The notes below the pieces were generated by a model. It did no database searches. It saw only the letters and a program-made list of their open reading frames with translations, and was not told the DNA's origin. From Methanogenium sp. S4BF (lineage in GTDB: Archaea; Halobacteriota; Methanomicrobia; Methanomicrobiales; Methanomicrobiaceae), in contig NZ_CP091277.1 in NCBI RefSeq assembly GCF_029633965.1, positions 2,415,940-2,479,939 on the forward strand: a stretch of 64,000 nucleotides of DNA, written 5' to 3'. This document shows, piece after piece, positions 8,516 to 15,839 of this stretch (the stretch's first letter is position 1; the number at the start of each line of letters is the position of its first letter). Made by a program: the position numbers and the translations under genes.

Positions 8516-8904
8516 TTCTCTTTTTCGATGCAATTCAAACCGATTTTTGCTTTCATATCGTGATCTTACCGGGGCTGAATTACGGTATCTCCTGCAGATC
8601 GTTCGTGATGAAGTGGTCCCAGAATGTCTGAAAATTGCCCGTGCACTGGTGGAAACTGCTTTCGTTTTCCTGGCGGATGAGCATTGGGCTGTTCCGACGG
8701 CACGAACTCAGAGACAGGTTGTGCCTTACTCTGACGTGGGATAAACCGGGTCCAAAGCAGATAATGACTGCCGCATTGCAGAATGCTGATACAATGCGTA
8801 TTTCTGACCGGAATGTCTGCTTCCGGGACGGGATGATGGGAAAAAGGGGGCGCACTTAACCAGTTTGCGAACCGGAGAATGTGGCGCATGATGGGAAAAA
8901 AGGG
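8516..8904. other. Stretch without a supported gene
   Basis: A 65-codon plus-strand frame at 8547-8744 starts plausibly but has no recognised family and no clear ribosome binding site. ATGATGGGAAAAA followed by a G run occurs twice, at 8833 and 8888, 55 bases apart. Nothing else was identified. Confidence 0.4.
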
Positions 8905-9414
8905 TTAGCGTTGAGTTTTCTCAATGCTCATCCGGCAGGAGGAGTCTCCCATACACATGTGCTTTTCTGAGCTGATGTGGTATTTAGGGTTCAGGCTCTC
9001 TATAGACGCCTTGCCATACGCACTGCAGAGTTCACAGGTGTGACGGGCTTCTGCCCCGAACCGTTCTGTGTTTGCTGCCATCGGGCACTGCTCAGTGATG
9101 ATGGTCGCCGCATCACCCTTTTCCTGTATGGTCCGTCCCTGCAGCTGCGGGCCAAGGACTGTCCTTGAGATCTCATTGAATGCTTTTGCAACTTCCATTG
9201 CGGAATTGGCCGGATATCCAATGCTTTTTGCAATGTCTCCCTGCCGTTTTCCGAATTCCCGCCAGATCTCTTTCTCTGCCCTGTTCAGTTCCTCTTGCCG
9301 CTCCGGTGCAACCTTCCTGAATGCCTGACTATAGACAAATGGCATCATGTCCGAACACCGGGTTGCAATATCCCAGCGTTTCTCTGCCGGGATCTCTTTG
9401 AGTACCTGTACCAT
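8905..9414 (-). CDS. Cysteine-rich protein, ATC-hydrolase/V4R-like
   Basis: The 169-residue soluble protein has a helical N-terminal half and a C-terminal half rich in paired Cys/His: TEQCPMA, HTCELCSAYG, NPKYH and HMCMGDSSCRM. The C-terminal GDSSC pattern recalls the V4R and L-2-amino-thiazoline-4-carboxylate hydrolase-like proteins common in methanogens, which may bind a metal or small molecule. The start at ATG 9414 is preferred over 9432 because GGTGA lies seven bases before it. The enzymatic role is not established and the family assignment is tentative. Confidence 0.55.
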   Translation of the reverse strand: MVQVLKEIPAEKRWDIATRCSDMMPFVYSQAFRKVAPERQEELNRAEKEIWREFGKRQGDIAKSIGYPANSAMEVAKAFNEISRTVLGPQLQGRTIQEKGDAATIITEQCPMAANTERFGAEARHTCELCSAYGKASIESLNPKYHISSEKHMCMGDSSCRMSIEKTQR

Positions 9415-9973
9415 CTCTTCTTCACCTCTCATGGGGGTCCGGGTGTCAGGCGTTATTCCCCGGCTGGAGTCAGTTCCTCTGATGAACCATTCCGGGAAAG
9501 GTGGCTGTTGGTGTTGCCCTGTTCGCCTGGAGCAGCCCGACCCCGAAGATCATCTATCCACCGGATTCTCCCGCATTAAAGGTTGTGGGTCCTTTTTGTC
9601 TTCGGACTAAATTAAACGCCATTATTGCGCTAATATTCCGAAACTGTGCCGTATGGCAGGAAAATGGTTGTATGGTGTCCTCTTCACCGGGAAGGATTCA
9701 GCTCCTGATGAAAAAGGGTGTTCGATTTGATGAAATGGAATGAATCGTATTGCATGGGCACATCATGGCAAAAATGCAGCTTTTTTGTATTGTTCTCCTC
9801 TCTGGTTTGTATCATCCCCTTCCGAAGTTTGCTATGCCCTGGTGTCGGGGCCCATAATGCGGGGCTGGCGGCAGGAAAAATATGTACAACCGGTGGCCAC
9901 CGGGGGAGAATCCAGCCCCCCAGCTTCAGCTCTGTGGGTGAGGAGAATTAGTCCTGAGATGGGAGCTCTCCTT
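9415..9973. other. Long gene-free stretch with palindromes
   Basis: No frame has protein-like composition or recognisable motifs. At 9890-9903 there is a perfect 14-base palindrome (CCGGTGG/CCACCGG), and beside it GGGGG (9902-9906) can pair with CCCCC (9917-9921). Both lie just downstream of the minus-strand TrkA gene and may mark its transcript end. Confidence 0.4.
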
Positions 9974-10651
9974 CTATGATGCTTCTTTCTCCTCCTCCTC
10001 TTCCTCGTCTTTGAACCCCTCATAGATTCGCTCGACGAATTCGACACGGGTGGCGATCAGAATCTCGTCCCGCTCCTTTATTTCAGGATTTTGGGTGTAC
10101 AGGAGAAAATCGCCGTTTCTGTAGAGGCCGATGAAGACACTGTTTTTTGGGAGGTTGATTGTTGAAAGCTCCGTCCCCTCAAATTTCTTTCCCGCAATGA
10201 CGCTGATGAACCGCACATCTCCCCGCATCATCGTCTCCAGTTCTATGGTGTCAATTCCCCGCAGGGTGTGAAAGATACTGGTTGATGTGGTCTGGGGGGA
10301 ATTGACGACGTGGTGAAAGCCAAGCCGCTTTGCAACGGTCATAAACTGGATGTCATCCGTTGTGATGATAATTTCAGGGACATTGAACTGCTTTGCAATC
10401 AGCCCGATGATGATGTTGTCCTGGTCATGAATGGTGCAGGCGACGATGGCATCGGCCTTCTCGATCTCTGCTTTTTCCAGGATGTCGGGGCGGGTGCCCT
10501 CCGCACTGATAACCGTACAGTCAAGGGTTTCTGAAAGCTCTTTTGCCCGGTTTGGATTCCTTTCGATGAGAATGACCTCTGATCCTGTCTGGATCAGCGT
10601 TCGCGCCAGGTTGACACCCAGGGCACTCCCTTCCACAATGATAACCCGCAT
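9974..10651 (-). CDS. TrkA-type potassium regulatory protein
   Basis: This 225-residue cytoplasmic protein has an N-terminal RCK/TrkA-N Rossmann domain (MRVIIVEGSALGVNLARTL, acidic strand end LIERNP, then ADAIVACTIHDQDNI) and a C-terminal TrkA-C domain (about residues 135-215). The N-terminal dinucleotide motif is altered (GSALGVNLA in place of GxGxxG), so nucleotide choice is uncertain. It ends in a run of glutamates and lysine. Such proteins gate TrkH-type K+ channels. A TrkH gene lies at 19986-21413, 9 kb away, and is the likely partner. Confidence 0.87.
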   Translation of the reverse strand: MRVIIVEGSALGVNLARTLIQTGSEVILIERNPNRAKELSETLDCTVISAEGTRPDILEKAEIEKADAIVACTIHDQDNIIIGLIAKQFNVPEIIITTDDIQFMTVAKRLGFHHVVNSPQTTSTSIFHTLRGIDTIELETMMRGDVRFISVIAGKKFEGTELSTINLPKNSVFIGLYRNGDFLLYTQNPEIKERDEILIATRVEFVERIYEGFKDEEEEEEKEAS

Positions 10652-10773
10652 GTATACTGCCTCTTCTCCTCATGTTCTCACGAAAACCGATATACATAGC
10701 GATGCTTTCCACCCTTTTCCCATGGCGTACCGGGGATCTGCCGTGGTGTTTTTTAGAAAGGCTTCAGAAGGAC

Positions 10774-10816
10774 AGGCATCTCACCAACGGATATGCCGGT
10801 GATGCCTGAGATGCCT
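10774..10816. repeat. Inverted repeat between trkA and the DUF1622 gene
   Basis: AGGCATCTCA (10774-10783) and TGAGATGCCT (10807-10816) are perfect 10-base complements around a 23-base loop that contains a further GCC/GGC pairing. CTCTTTTTA follows on the plus strand. It lies downstream of the DUF1622 gene and upstream of trkA, both minus strand, so it could end one transcript or control the other. Confidence 0.5.
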
Positions 10817-10862
10817 GCTCTTTTTATTTGGCCGGTATGTGTTTCCCGGCGCAGGAGGGTAT

Positions 10863-11213
10863 TTAGGTGATCTTGAATTCAAGGGCCTCTTTTTCCAGGA
10901 AATAGCCGAGAACGGTCCTTATAACGACGACCACGGCAAGCATTAACAGTTCCTCCTGGGTAGGAGCGATGATGGTGGCAAGGATGTCTGCTGCAATGAG
11001 AAATTCCAGTCCAAAGACAATCTTACTGGTCAGGTTCATCCGTATCCGGTTGTAAGGTATGTCAATCTTCCGGAATTCAAGGAGAATAACCAAATAGGCA
11101 GCTTTGATGCCGCCATAGACGATAAGGGCCGCCCCAACAATCTCAAAGAAGAATGTCAGTATCTGCAGGAACGCAAAAAATCCGGCGTACGCGTCGATGG
11201 CCAGAATATTCAT
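10863..11213 (-). CDS. DUF1622 family membrane protein
   Basis: This 116-residue protein has three hydrophobic helices (about residues 10-35, 55-75 and 80-100) and the family-like segments GGIKAAYLVILLEFRK and LEFLIAADILATII. DUF1622 proteins are widespread, and their function is unknown. ATG 11213 is chosen over TTG 11219 because a TATA box is centred 27 bases upstream, exactly the spacing for a leaderless transcript. It is transcribed alone, upstream of trkA on the same strand. Confidence 0.85.
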   Translation of the reverse strand: MNILAIDAYAGFFAFLQILTFFFEIVGAALIVYGGIKAAYLVILLEFRKIDIPYNRIRMNLTSKIVFGLEFLIAADILATIIAPTQEELLMLAVVVVIRTVLGYFLEKEALEFKIT

Positions 11214-11236
11214 AGGCAAAAGAATGGTACGGGGGG

Positions 11237-11244
11237 TATAAATA
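11237..11244 (-). promoter_or_regulatory. TATA box of the DUF1622 gene (leaderless)
   Basis: TATTTATA on the minus strand, centred about 27 bases from ATG 11213, predicts that transcription starts at the start codon. No ribosome binding site is present, in agreement. Confidence 0.6.
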
Positions 11245-11303
11245 GTTCATTGTCCCGGGGAGCAAAGTAATCTCCATTTACACTCCTTAAAGGTTATTTT
11301 GTC

Positions 11304-11864
11304 CTATATGCCGAAATATTCCATTCCTGCAAGGAATGCCACGATCAGGATGCAAAGCGGGATGATGATATACCATGGATTTATCTTCAGGTAATCGGGG
11401 ATCGTCATGGACCGGAATACCCCTTTGGAAAGGATCTTTTCATCAAGGGCGGGATAGGCCGCAGCAAAGATGCCTGCACCGATGAGGATGCCCGTCACTC
11501 CCCCGAAAAGGGCGTCAAGTGAACCGTGCCCCACCGCCCCTGCGACGGTGCCGGGGCAGTAGCCGAGGATGGCAAATCCCATCCCGAATATGATGCCTCC
11601 GATGACCGTCGACCCAATCGAGCCGGGTTTCGGGTGCAGCTCGACCATTCCCCGGCAACGCATTGCATACACACCGATCATCCCCACCACCACTGCGGTG
11701 AGCATTACCTTGATGACGGTAAAGTCGGTTAAGAGCAGCTGGCCGAGGATCACGTTGTATTCAGTCACCCCGCCGATATACAGGAATCCGCCAAAGCAGA
11801 TGCCGATGAGAAAACCGATGAAAAGCTGGAGCCGCTTGTTTTCATGTAATGTAGTCAGCATCAT
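11304..11864 (-). CDS. YeeE/YedE family transporter, C-terminal half-subunit
   Basis: This 186-residue membrane protein has about five helices. It carries GYCPGT (Cys103) and GICFGGFLYIGG (Cys23), matching the second repeat of the YeeE/YedE (TsuA-type) thiosulfate/sulfur transporters, in which conserved cysteines line the path. Full-length TsuA is about twice this size. The gene starts six bases after the partner half ends, so the two are probably made together and assemble. It is the last gene of the sulfur operon that begins at 15614. Confidence 0.85.
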   Translation of the reverse strand: MMLTTLHENKRLQLFIGFLIGICFGGFLYIGGVTEYNVILGQLLLTDFTVIKVMLTAVVVGMIGVYAMRCRGMVELHPKPGSIGSTVIGGIIFGMGFAILGYCPGTVAGAVGHGSLDALFGGVTGILIGAGIFAAAYPALDEKILSKGVFRSMTIPDYLKINPWYIIIPLCILIVAFLAGMEYFGI

Positions 11865-11870
11865 CTTCCC

Positions 11871-12371
11871 TCACCAGAGAACCCCGTACAGCAGGAACGC
11901 CGTCATAATACCGGACAGGAAAAAGACGATCACCGCTATCCAGCTTGAAATCGCAAGCTGGAGTGTACCGCTTATTCCGTGTCCGCTCGTACACCCCCCG
12001 GCCCAGCGTGAACCGAGCCCCATGAGAATCCCGCCTGCAAGAGCAACCGCAAGCCGCAGTCCGGTATCATACCCAAAGGTATCGCCGAAGAGCGTCGGCA
12101 CCCATTCAAACGAGAATCCCCCCAGCAGCACCGATGCTCCAAACGCTCCGAGAAACACTCCTGCGACCAGCATCCATTCCCAGTCTATTTCGGGAGCGAA
12201 CTTCCGGTAATAGGGTTTCTCTGTGGTCTTTTTTCCCCTGAAGAGGCGTTCAATCATTCCGCTCGTCCGCGTGTATGCGGTCGAACACCCGAGTGGTTTG
12301 TTTGAGAGCAGAAATGCAATCCAGCTGAGAAGGCCGATGCCGATTCCTGCAATATAAGGTGTCCAGTCCAT
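11871..12371 (-). CDS. YeeE/YedE family transporter, N-terminal half-subunit
   Basis: This 166-residue membrane protein has about four helices. It has KPLGCSTAYTR (Cys29) and the family signature SRWAGGCTSGHGISG (Cys127), the two cysteine sites of the first repeat in TsuA-like thiosulfate transporters. Together with the next gene it makes one complete set of pore cysteines. The basic loop between them (RGKKTTEKPYYRK) suggests a cytoplasmic side. It follows the CstB-like gene by 34 bases. The transported species is probably thiosulfate or another sulfane-sulfur compound; that is inference from family and context. Confidence 0.86.
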   Translation of the reverse strand: MDWTPYIAGIGIGLLSWIAFLLSNKPLGCSTAYTRTSGMIERLFRGKKTTEKPYYRKFAPEIDWEWMLVAGVFLGAFGASVLLGGFSFEWVPTLFGDTFGYDTGLRLAVALAGGILMGLGSRWAGGCTSGHGISGTLQLAISSWIAVIVFFLSGIMTAFLLYGVLW

Positions 12372-12405
12372 TCTTTCTCTCCTCTTTTGCTCCTATCCCG
12401 CACGA

Positions 12406-13776
12406 TTATTCTGGGAAATATCCTGCGGCGATATAGCCGGTGATTCCGCCGGCGGCATTGTAAACATCAGAAAAACCCTGCTGCTTCAGGAGACTGCAGG
12501 CAAGGCTTGAACGATGGCCGGTCCGGCATATTGCAATCGTGGGCCGGTCTGCATCAAGTTCGCCTGCACGTGTTCTGAGATCCATTGCCATGATGTTGAT
12601 GGCTCCCGGGATGTGCTGTGATTCGTATTCGTCTTTTGATCTGACATCGAGCAGAACGGTTTTGGGATCCTGTATCTTTGCATGCACCTCTGAAGGAGAG
12701 AGCTGGTGGATATGATCGGTGGTATAGCCGGCGGTCACCCATGCATGTGTGCCCCCCTTCAGGTATCCTGTCGTCCGGTCAAGGCCAACCCGGCGGAGCT
12801 GTATTGCAGCCTCATGTGCCTGTTCGGGGCTGTCCGTGACAAGGAGGATCTCTTTGTCCGGGGGCAGCACCCATCCGGCAAAGGTTGCGAAGTTGCCGCC
12901 CATGTCGATGTGATAGCTGCCGGGGATATGCTGCCCCCCGAAGGTGGCATAGTTTCGGATGCTCACCACGATGGTGTCTGAATCATTCATCCGCTCATAA
13001 AATTCGGCTGGTTTCATCGCCTTCAGTGGAGGAAGGTTCCTGACAGAGGCCGGGCCCCGTCGGTTGATGTCACTGCACCGGGCGAAGTGGTCGGGTGCCG
13101 GGGGCATGTTGACGGTCAGGGATCGGATGAACTCTTCGGTATCTGCACTATTCAGGGCGGGGTTGTAGGTATTCTCATAGCCTATGGTTGAAAACCGCAT
13201 GGCACCCATAGCCTTTCCACAGAGGGAGCCTGCACCGTGTGCCGGAAATACAAGGCATTCAGGGGCGAGGGTCATGACCTTTGTGTGGAGGTTTTCATAC
13301 AATTTTCCGGCAAGATCCTGTGCCTTTCCCGGGAAGAGGTCCGGGCGGCCGACGTCCCCGACAAAGAGCGTATCGCCGGTGAACGCGGCAACAGGTGTAT
13401 CTCCGCGTGATGTGTCGGTGACCACATACACCAGGCAGTCGGGCGTGTGGCCGGGTGTCTCGAGGACGAGAAACTCCATGTCTTCGATGCGGAAGGTATC
13501 TCCGTCTGAAAGCGGCACATGCGGAAATGTACACTGACCTGCTGCGGGAGCATATATGGCTGCGCCGGTCTCTTCGGCAAGGTCCATATGACCCGAGACA
13601 AAATCCGCATGCAGATGTGTCTCGAGAATGTGGGTGATTTTCAGCCCTTCGGCCTCTGCAGCCTCGAGGTAGCGGTCAATGTCACGGCTCGGATCAATGA
13701 TGGCACACGTGGTGTTTCCCCCGATTAGATACGAACTGTGGGCGATTTTCTCAATAAAAAACTGTTTCAGCAGCAT
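12406..13776 (-). CDS. CstB-like persulfide dioxygenase/rhodanese fusion
   Basis: The 456-residue cytoplasmic protein has an N-terminal metallo-beta-lactamase domain (about 1-240). Its metal motif is HLHADFVSGH, with further ligands in TPGHTPDC, FTGDTLFVGDVGRPD and FPAHGAG. A rhodanese-like domain without the active cysteine follows (VSIRNYATFGGQHIPGS; VTDSPEQ at the loop), then a second rhodanese domain with the active loop CRTGHRS. This order matches staphylococcal CstB, which oxidises persulfide and makes thiosulfate using O2. Its position between an SLC13 transporter and a YeeE-type transporter supports a role in sulfane-sulfur handling. An O2-using reaction is surprising in a presumed strict anaerobe. 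Confidence 0.85.
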   Translation of the reverse strand: MLLKQFFIEKIAHSSYLIGGNTTCAIIDPSRDIDRYLEAAEAEGLKITHILETHLHADFVSGHMDLAEETGAAIYAPAAGQCTFPHVPLSDGDTFRIEDMEFLVLETPGHTPDCLVYVVTDTSRGDTPVAAFTGDTLFVGDVGRPDLFPGKAQDLAGKLYENLHTKVMTLAPECLVFPAHGAGSLCGKAMGAMRFSTIGYENTYNPALNSADTEEFIRSLTVNMPPAPDHFARCSDINRRGPASVRNLPPLKAMKPAEFYERMNDSDTIVVSIRNYATFGGQHIPGSYHIDMGGNFATFAGWVLPPDKEILLVTDSPEQAHEAAIQLRRVGLDRTTGYLKGGTHAWVTAGYTTDHIHQLSPSEVHAKIQDPKTVLLDVRSKDEYESQHIPGAINIMAMDLRTRAGELDADRPTIAICRTGHRSSLACSLLKQQGFSDVYNAAGGITGYIAAGYFPE

Positions 13777-13805
13777 ACAATCATTCCGGATGTCTGTGCT
13801 GCCTC

Positions 13806-15614
13806 CTATATGACGAATAATATATAAACCAATCCTGTGGTGATGAACAGAAAGAGGATGGTCATGCCTCCTCCAGCCCGCAGGTAATCGGCATTACGGT
13901 ATCCCCCCGGTGTCATCAGGAATGCATTGACCTGATGGGTCGGGAGGACAAAGGAGTTTGAGGCGCAGAGTGCCACAAGGAGGGCGAGCCCGCGGGGATC
14001 GAGCCCTGTCGAAGTGCCGATGATGATGACGAGTGGCACCAGAAGGACAGTCGCGGCCACATTTGACATAAATAAGCTGAAGAAGGTGGCAAGCACCGCA
14101 ATGCCAAGGAGAATGAGGAACGGATGTGTCATGGCGAGCAGGTTCATCATGGCGTCTGCAAGAAAAGCCGCCGTTCCGGTCTGATCCATGGCAAGACCCA
14201 GCGGAATCAGCCCTGCGAGGAGAAAGACCGTCCGCCAGTCGATGGCCCGGTATGCCTCATCGATGGTCAGCACCCTGCCGAGAATCATCGCAATCGCACC
14301 GGTCAGAAGGCCGAGCGCTATCGGAACCCCGGTGAAGGTGAGGGCAATGCCGCCCGTGAGGCAGAGAAGGGCGAATGGACCTCTTGCTGAATCCACTCCC
14401 TTCTCTTCGGGGACTGTGCTTAGCACAAATTCCGGTCCCTGCCCGATACGGTTGATTTTCTCCCACGGACCGAAGACAACAAACGTGTCCCCCGGATTCA
14501 TCGGGATGTCGGCAACATCCCCCCGGTGTTCGCCCTCCTTTGTCAGGGAGAGGATGACCTCAAGACCATGCTGTTTCCGAAATGAGATCTCACGAAGGGT
14601 CTTTCCGGTATATGGGGAGTGGGGACGAACGATTATTTCGGCAAATCCTGCATGTTCTTCACCAATCTCTTCTGTGTGGCGCTCCGGGTTTCCCACGGGG
14701 ACAAGGTCGTAATCGACTGCAAACCGTTCTGCATCCTCCGGTGTTCCGAGAATGGAGAGAATCTGGCCCTCAGCAAAGACCGAGTATCGCCACGGGGCAT
14801 AGAGAATATCCCTCCCCGTCTTTACTGCCAGAAGGTGCAGTGAATACCGGGATTTGAGGGAGATATCATCCCTGCTTGCACCTACAAGGGAGCTTTTCTT
14901 GGGAACAATATAATGATGCATGTTCGCAGGCAGCTGCCATGTCTCGATGACATCCTGCTGCGGCGGTGGGCCGCCTGCCCCCACCTCGCCAGATGGCAGA
15001 AGATATCTGCCCAGCATGAGGAAATAGATGATTCCGGCCAGGAGGAGCACAAGGCCTATCGGGGTGACGGCAAAGATCCCAAACGGTTCGAGGTTTCCCT
15101 GGGCCAGAAGATCATTGAGGAGAATGAGGGGGGATGATCCCACCATCGTTATGGTCCCGCCGAGGATTGCCATGAATCCCATCGGCATTACCATGCGGCC
15201 ACGGGGTATGCCGGTCTTTTTGGAGATACGCAGGATGGCAGGGAGAAAGAGCGCCGCCGACCCGATATTCTGCATGAATCCGGAGAGCACTCCGACGACT
15301 GCTGAGATGAGAGTCATCAGTCTCGCCTCGCTTGCCCCTGCAATCCGGACAATCATGCGTGAAAGCCGGATCATCACTCCCGTCCTGTCCACCCCATAGC
15401 CGAGTATCATCACTGCCATCACTGAGATGACTGCATTGCTCGCAAACCCGGAGAAGGTCTGGGAAGGAGAGATAAGACCCAGCCACCCGAGGGTGAGCAT
15501 GATGATGATGGCAATTATATCGACCCTGAGTTTATCTGTCACAAACAGGACAACTGTCGCTGCAAGGACAATAAGGACAAGAATTATTTCAGGTGTCACG
15601 GGCATTACCATCAC
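13806..15614 (-). CDS. SLC13/DASS-type anion transporter with RCK_C domains
   Basis: This 602-residue inner-membrane carrier has two sets of hydrophobic helices (about 1-200 and 390-602) separated by a soluble segment with two TrkA-C (RCK_C) domains. The transport repeats show FMQNIGSAALFLPAI and FMSNVAATVLLVPLV, typical of the SLC13 family of Na+-coupled sulfate and dicarboxylate carriers. It is first in a four-gene operon with a CstB-like enzyme and a split YeeE transporter (gap 29 bases), which favours sulfate or thiosulfate as substrate. GTG 15614, ATG 15611 and ATG 15605 are all possible starts; the last has the best-placed purine-rich leader. Confidence 0.82.
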   Translation of the reverse strand: MMVMPVTPEIILVLIVLAATVVLFVTDKLRVDIIAIIIMLTLGWLGLISPSQTFSGFASNAVISVMAVMILGYGVDRTGVMIRLSRMIVRIAGASEARLMTLISAVVGVLSGFMQNIGSAALFLPAILRISKKTGIPRGRMVMPMGFMAILGGTITMVGSSPLILLNDLLAQGNLEPFGIFAVTPIGLVLLLAGIIYFLMLGRYLLPSGEVGAGGPPPQQDVIETWQLPANMHHYIVPKKSSLVGASRDDISLKSRYSLHLLAVKTGRDILYAPWRYSVFAEGQILSILGTPEDAERFAVDYDLVPVGNPERHTEEIGEEHAGFAEIIVRPHSPYTGKTLREISFRKQHGLEVILSLTKEGEHRGDVADIPMNPGDTFVVFGPWEKINRIGQGPEFVLSTVPEEKGVDSARGPFALLCLTGGIALTFTGVPIALGLLTGAIAMILGRVLTIDEAYRAIDWRTVFLLAGLIPLGLAMDQTGTAAFLADAMMNLLAMTHPFLILLGIAVLATFFSLFMSNVAATVLLVPLVIIIGTSTGLDPRGLALLVALCASNSFVLPTHQVNAFLMTPGGYRNADYLRAGGGMTILFLFITTGLVYILFVI

Positions 15615-15764
15615 ATACCGATATGTTCAGATGGGCACTGTATGCAATAAAAAGATAGGGTGCCCCCTCTTTTTTTGTTTTGGGCTGTGAATCAGTGGCA
15701 GGTCTCAGTCGTCTGTCTCCTGCCCCATCCCTTTTTCGTCCGGTTATCCTCCCCCTCTATTCTG

Positions 15765-15778
15765 CAATATAACTATAT
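15765..15778 (+). promoter_or_regulatory. Probable cooS promoter (TATA region)
   Basis: CAATATAACTATAT resembles an archaeal TATA element. Transcription would begin near 15797, giving a leader of about 40 bases that carries the GGTGA ribosome binding site of cooS. Confidence 0.4.
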
Positions 15779-15839
15779 CTCCTCCCGTCTATGCACCAAT
15801 ACAGGACTCCATATCGTATAACGGAATCAGGTGATCAGG

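Noticed and set aside
8547-8744. A 65-codon plus-strand frame
   Set aside because: It has no family pattern or clear ribosome binding site, and overlapping minus-strand frames of similar length are equally plausible.
8833-8904. Two copies of an ATGATGGG-A run-G run sequence as a CRISPR or mobile repeat
   Set aside because: Only two short copies are present, with no regular spacing and no associated genes.
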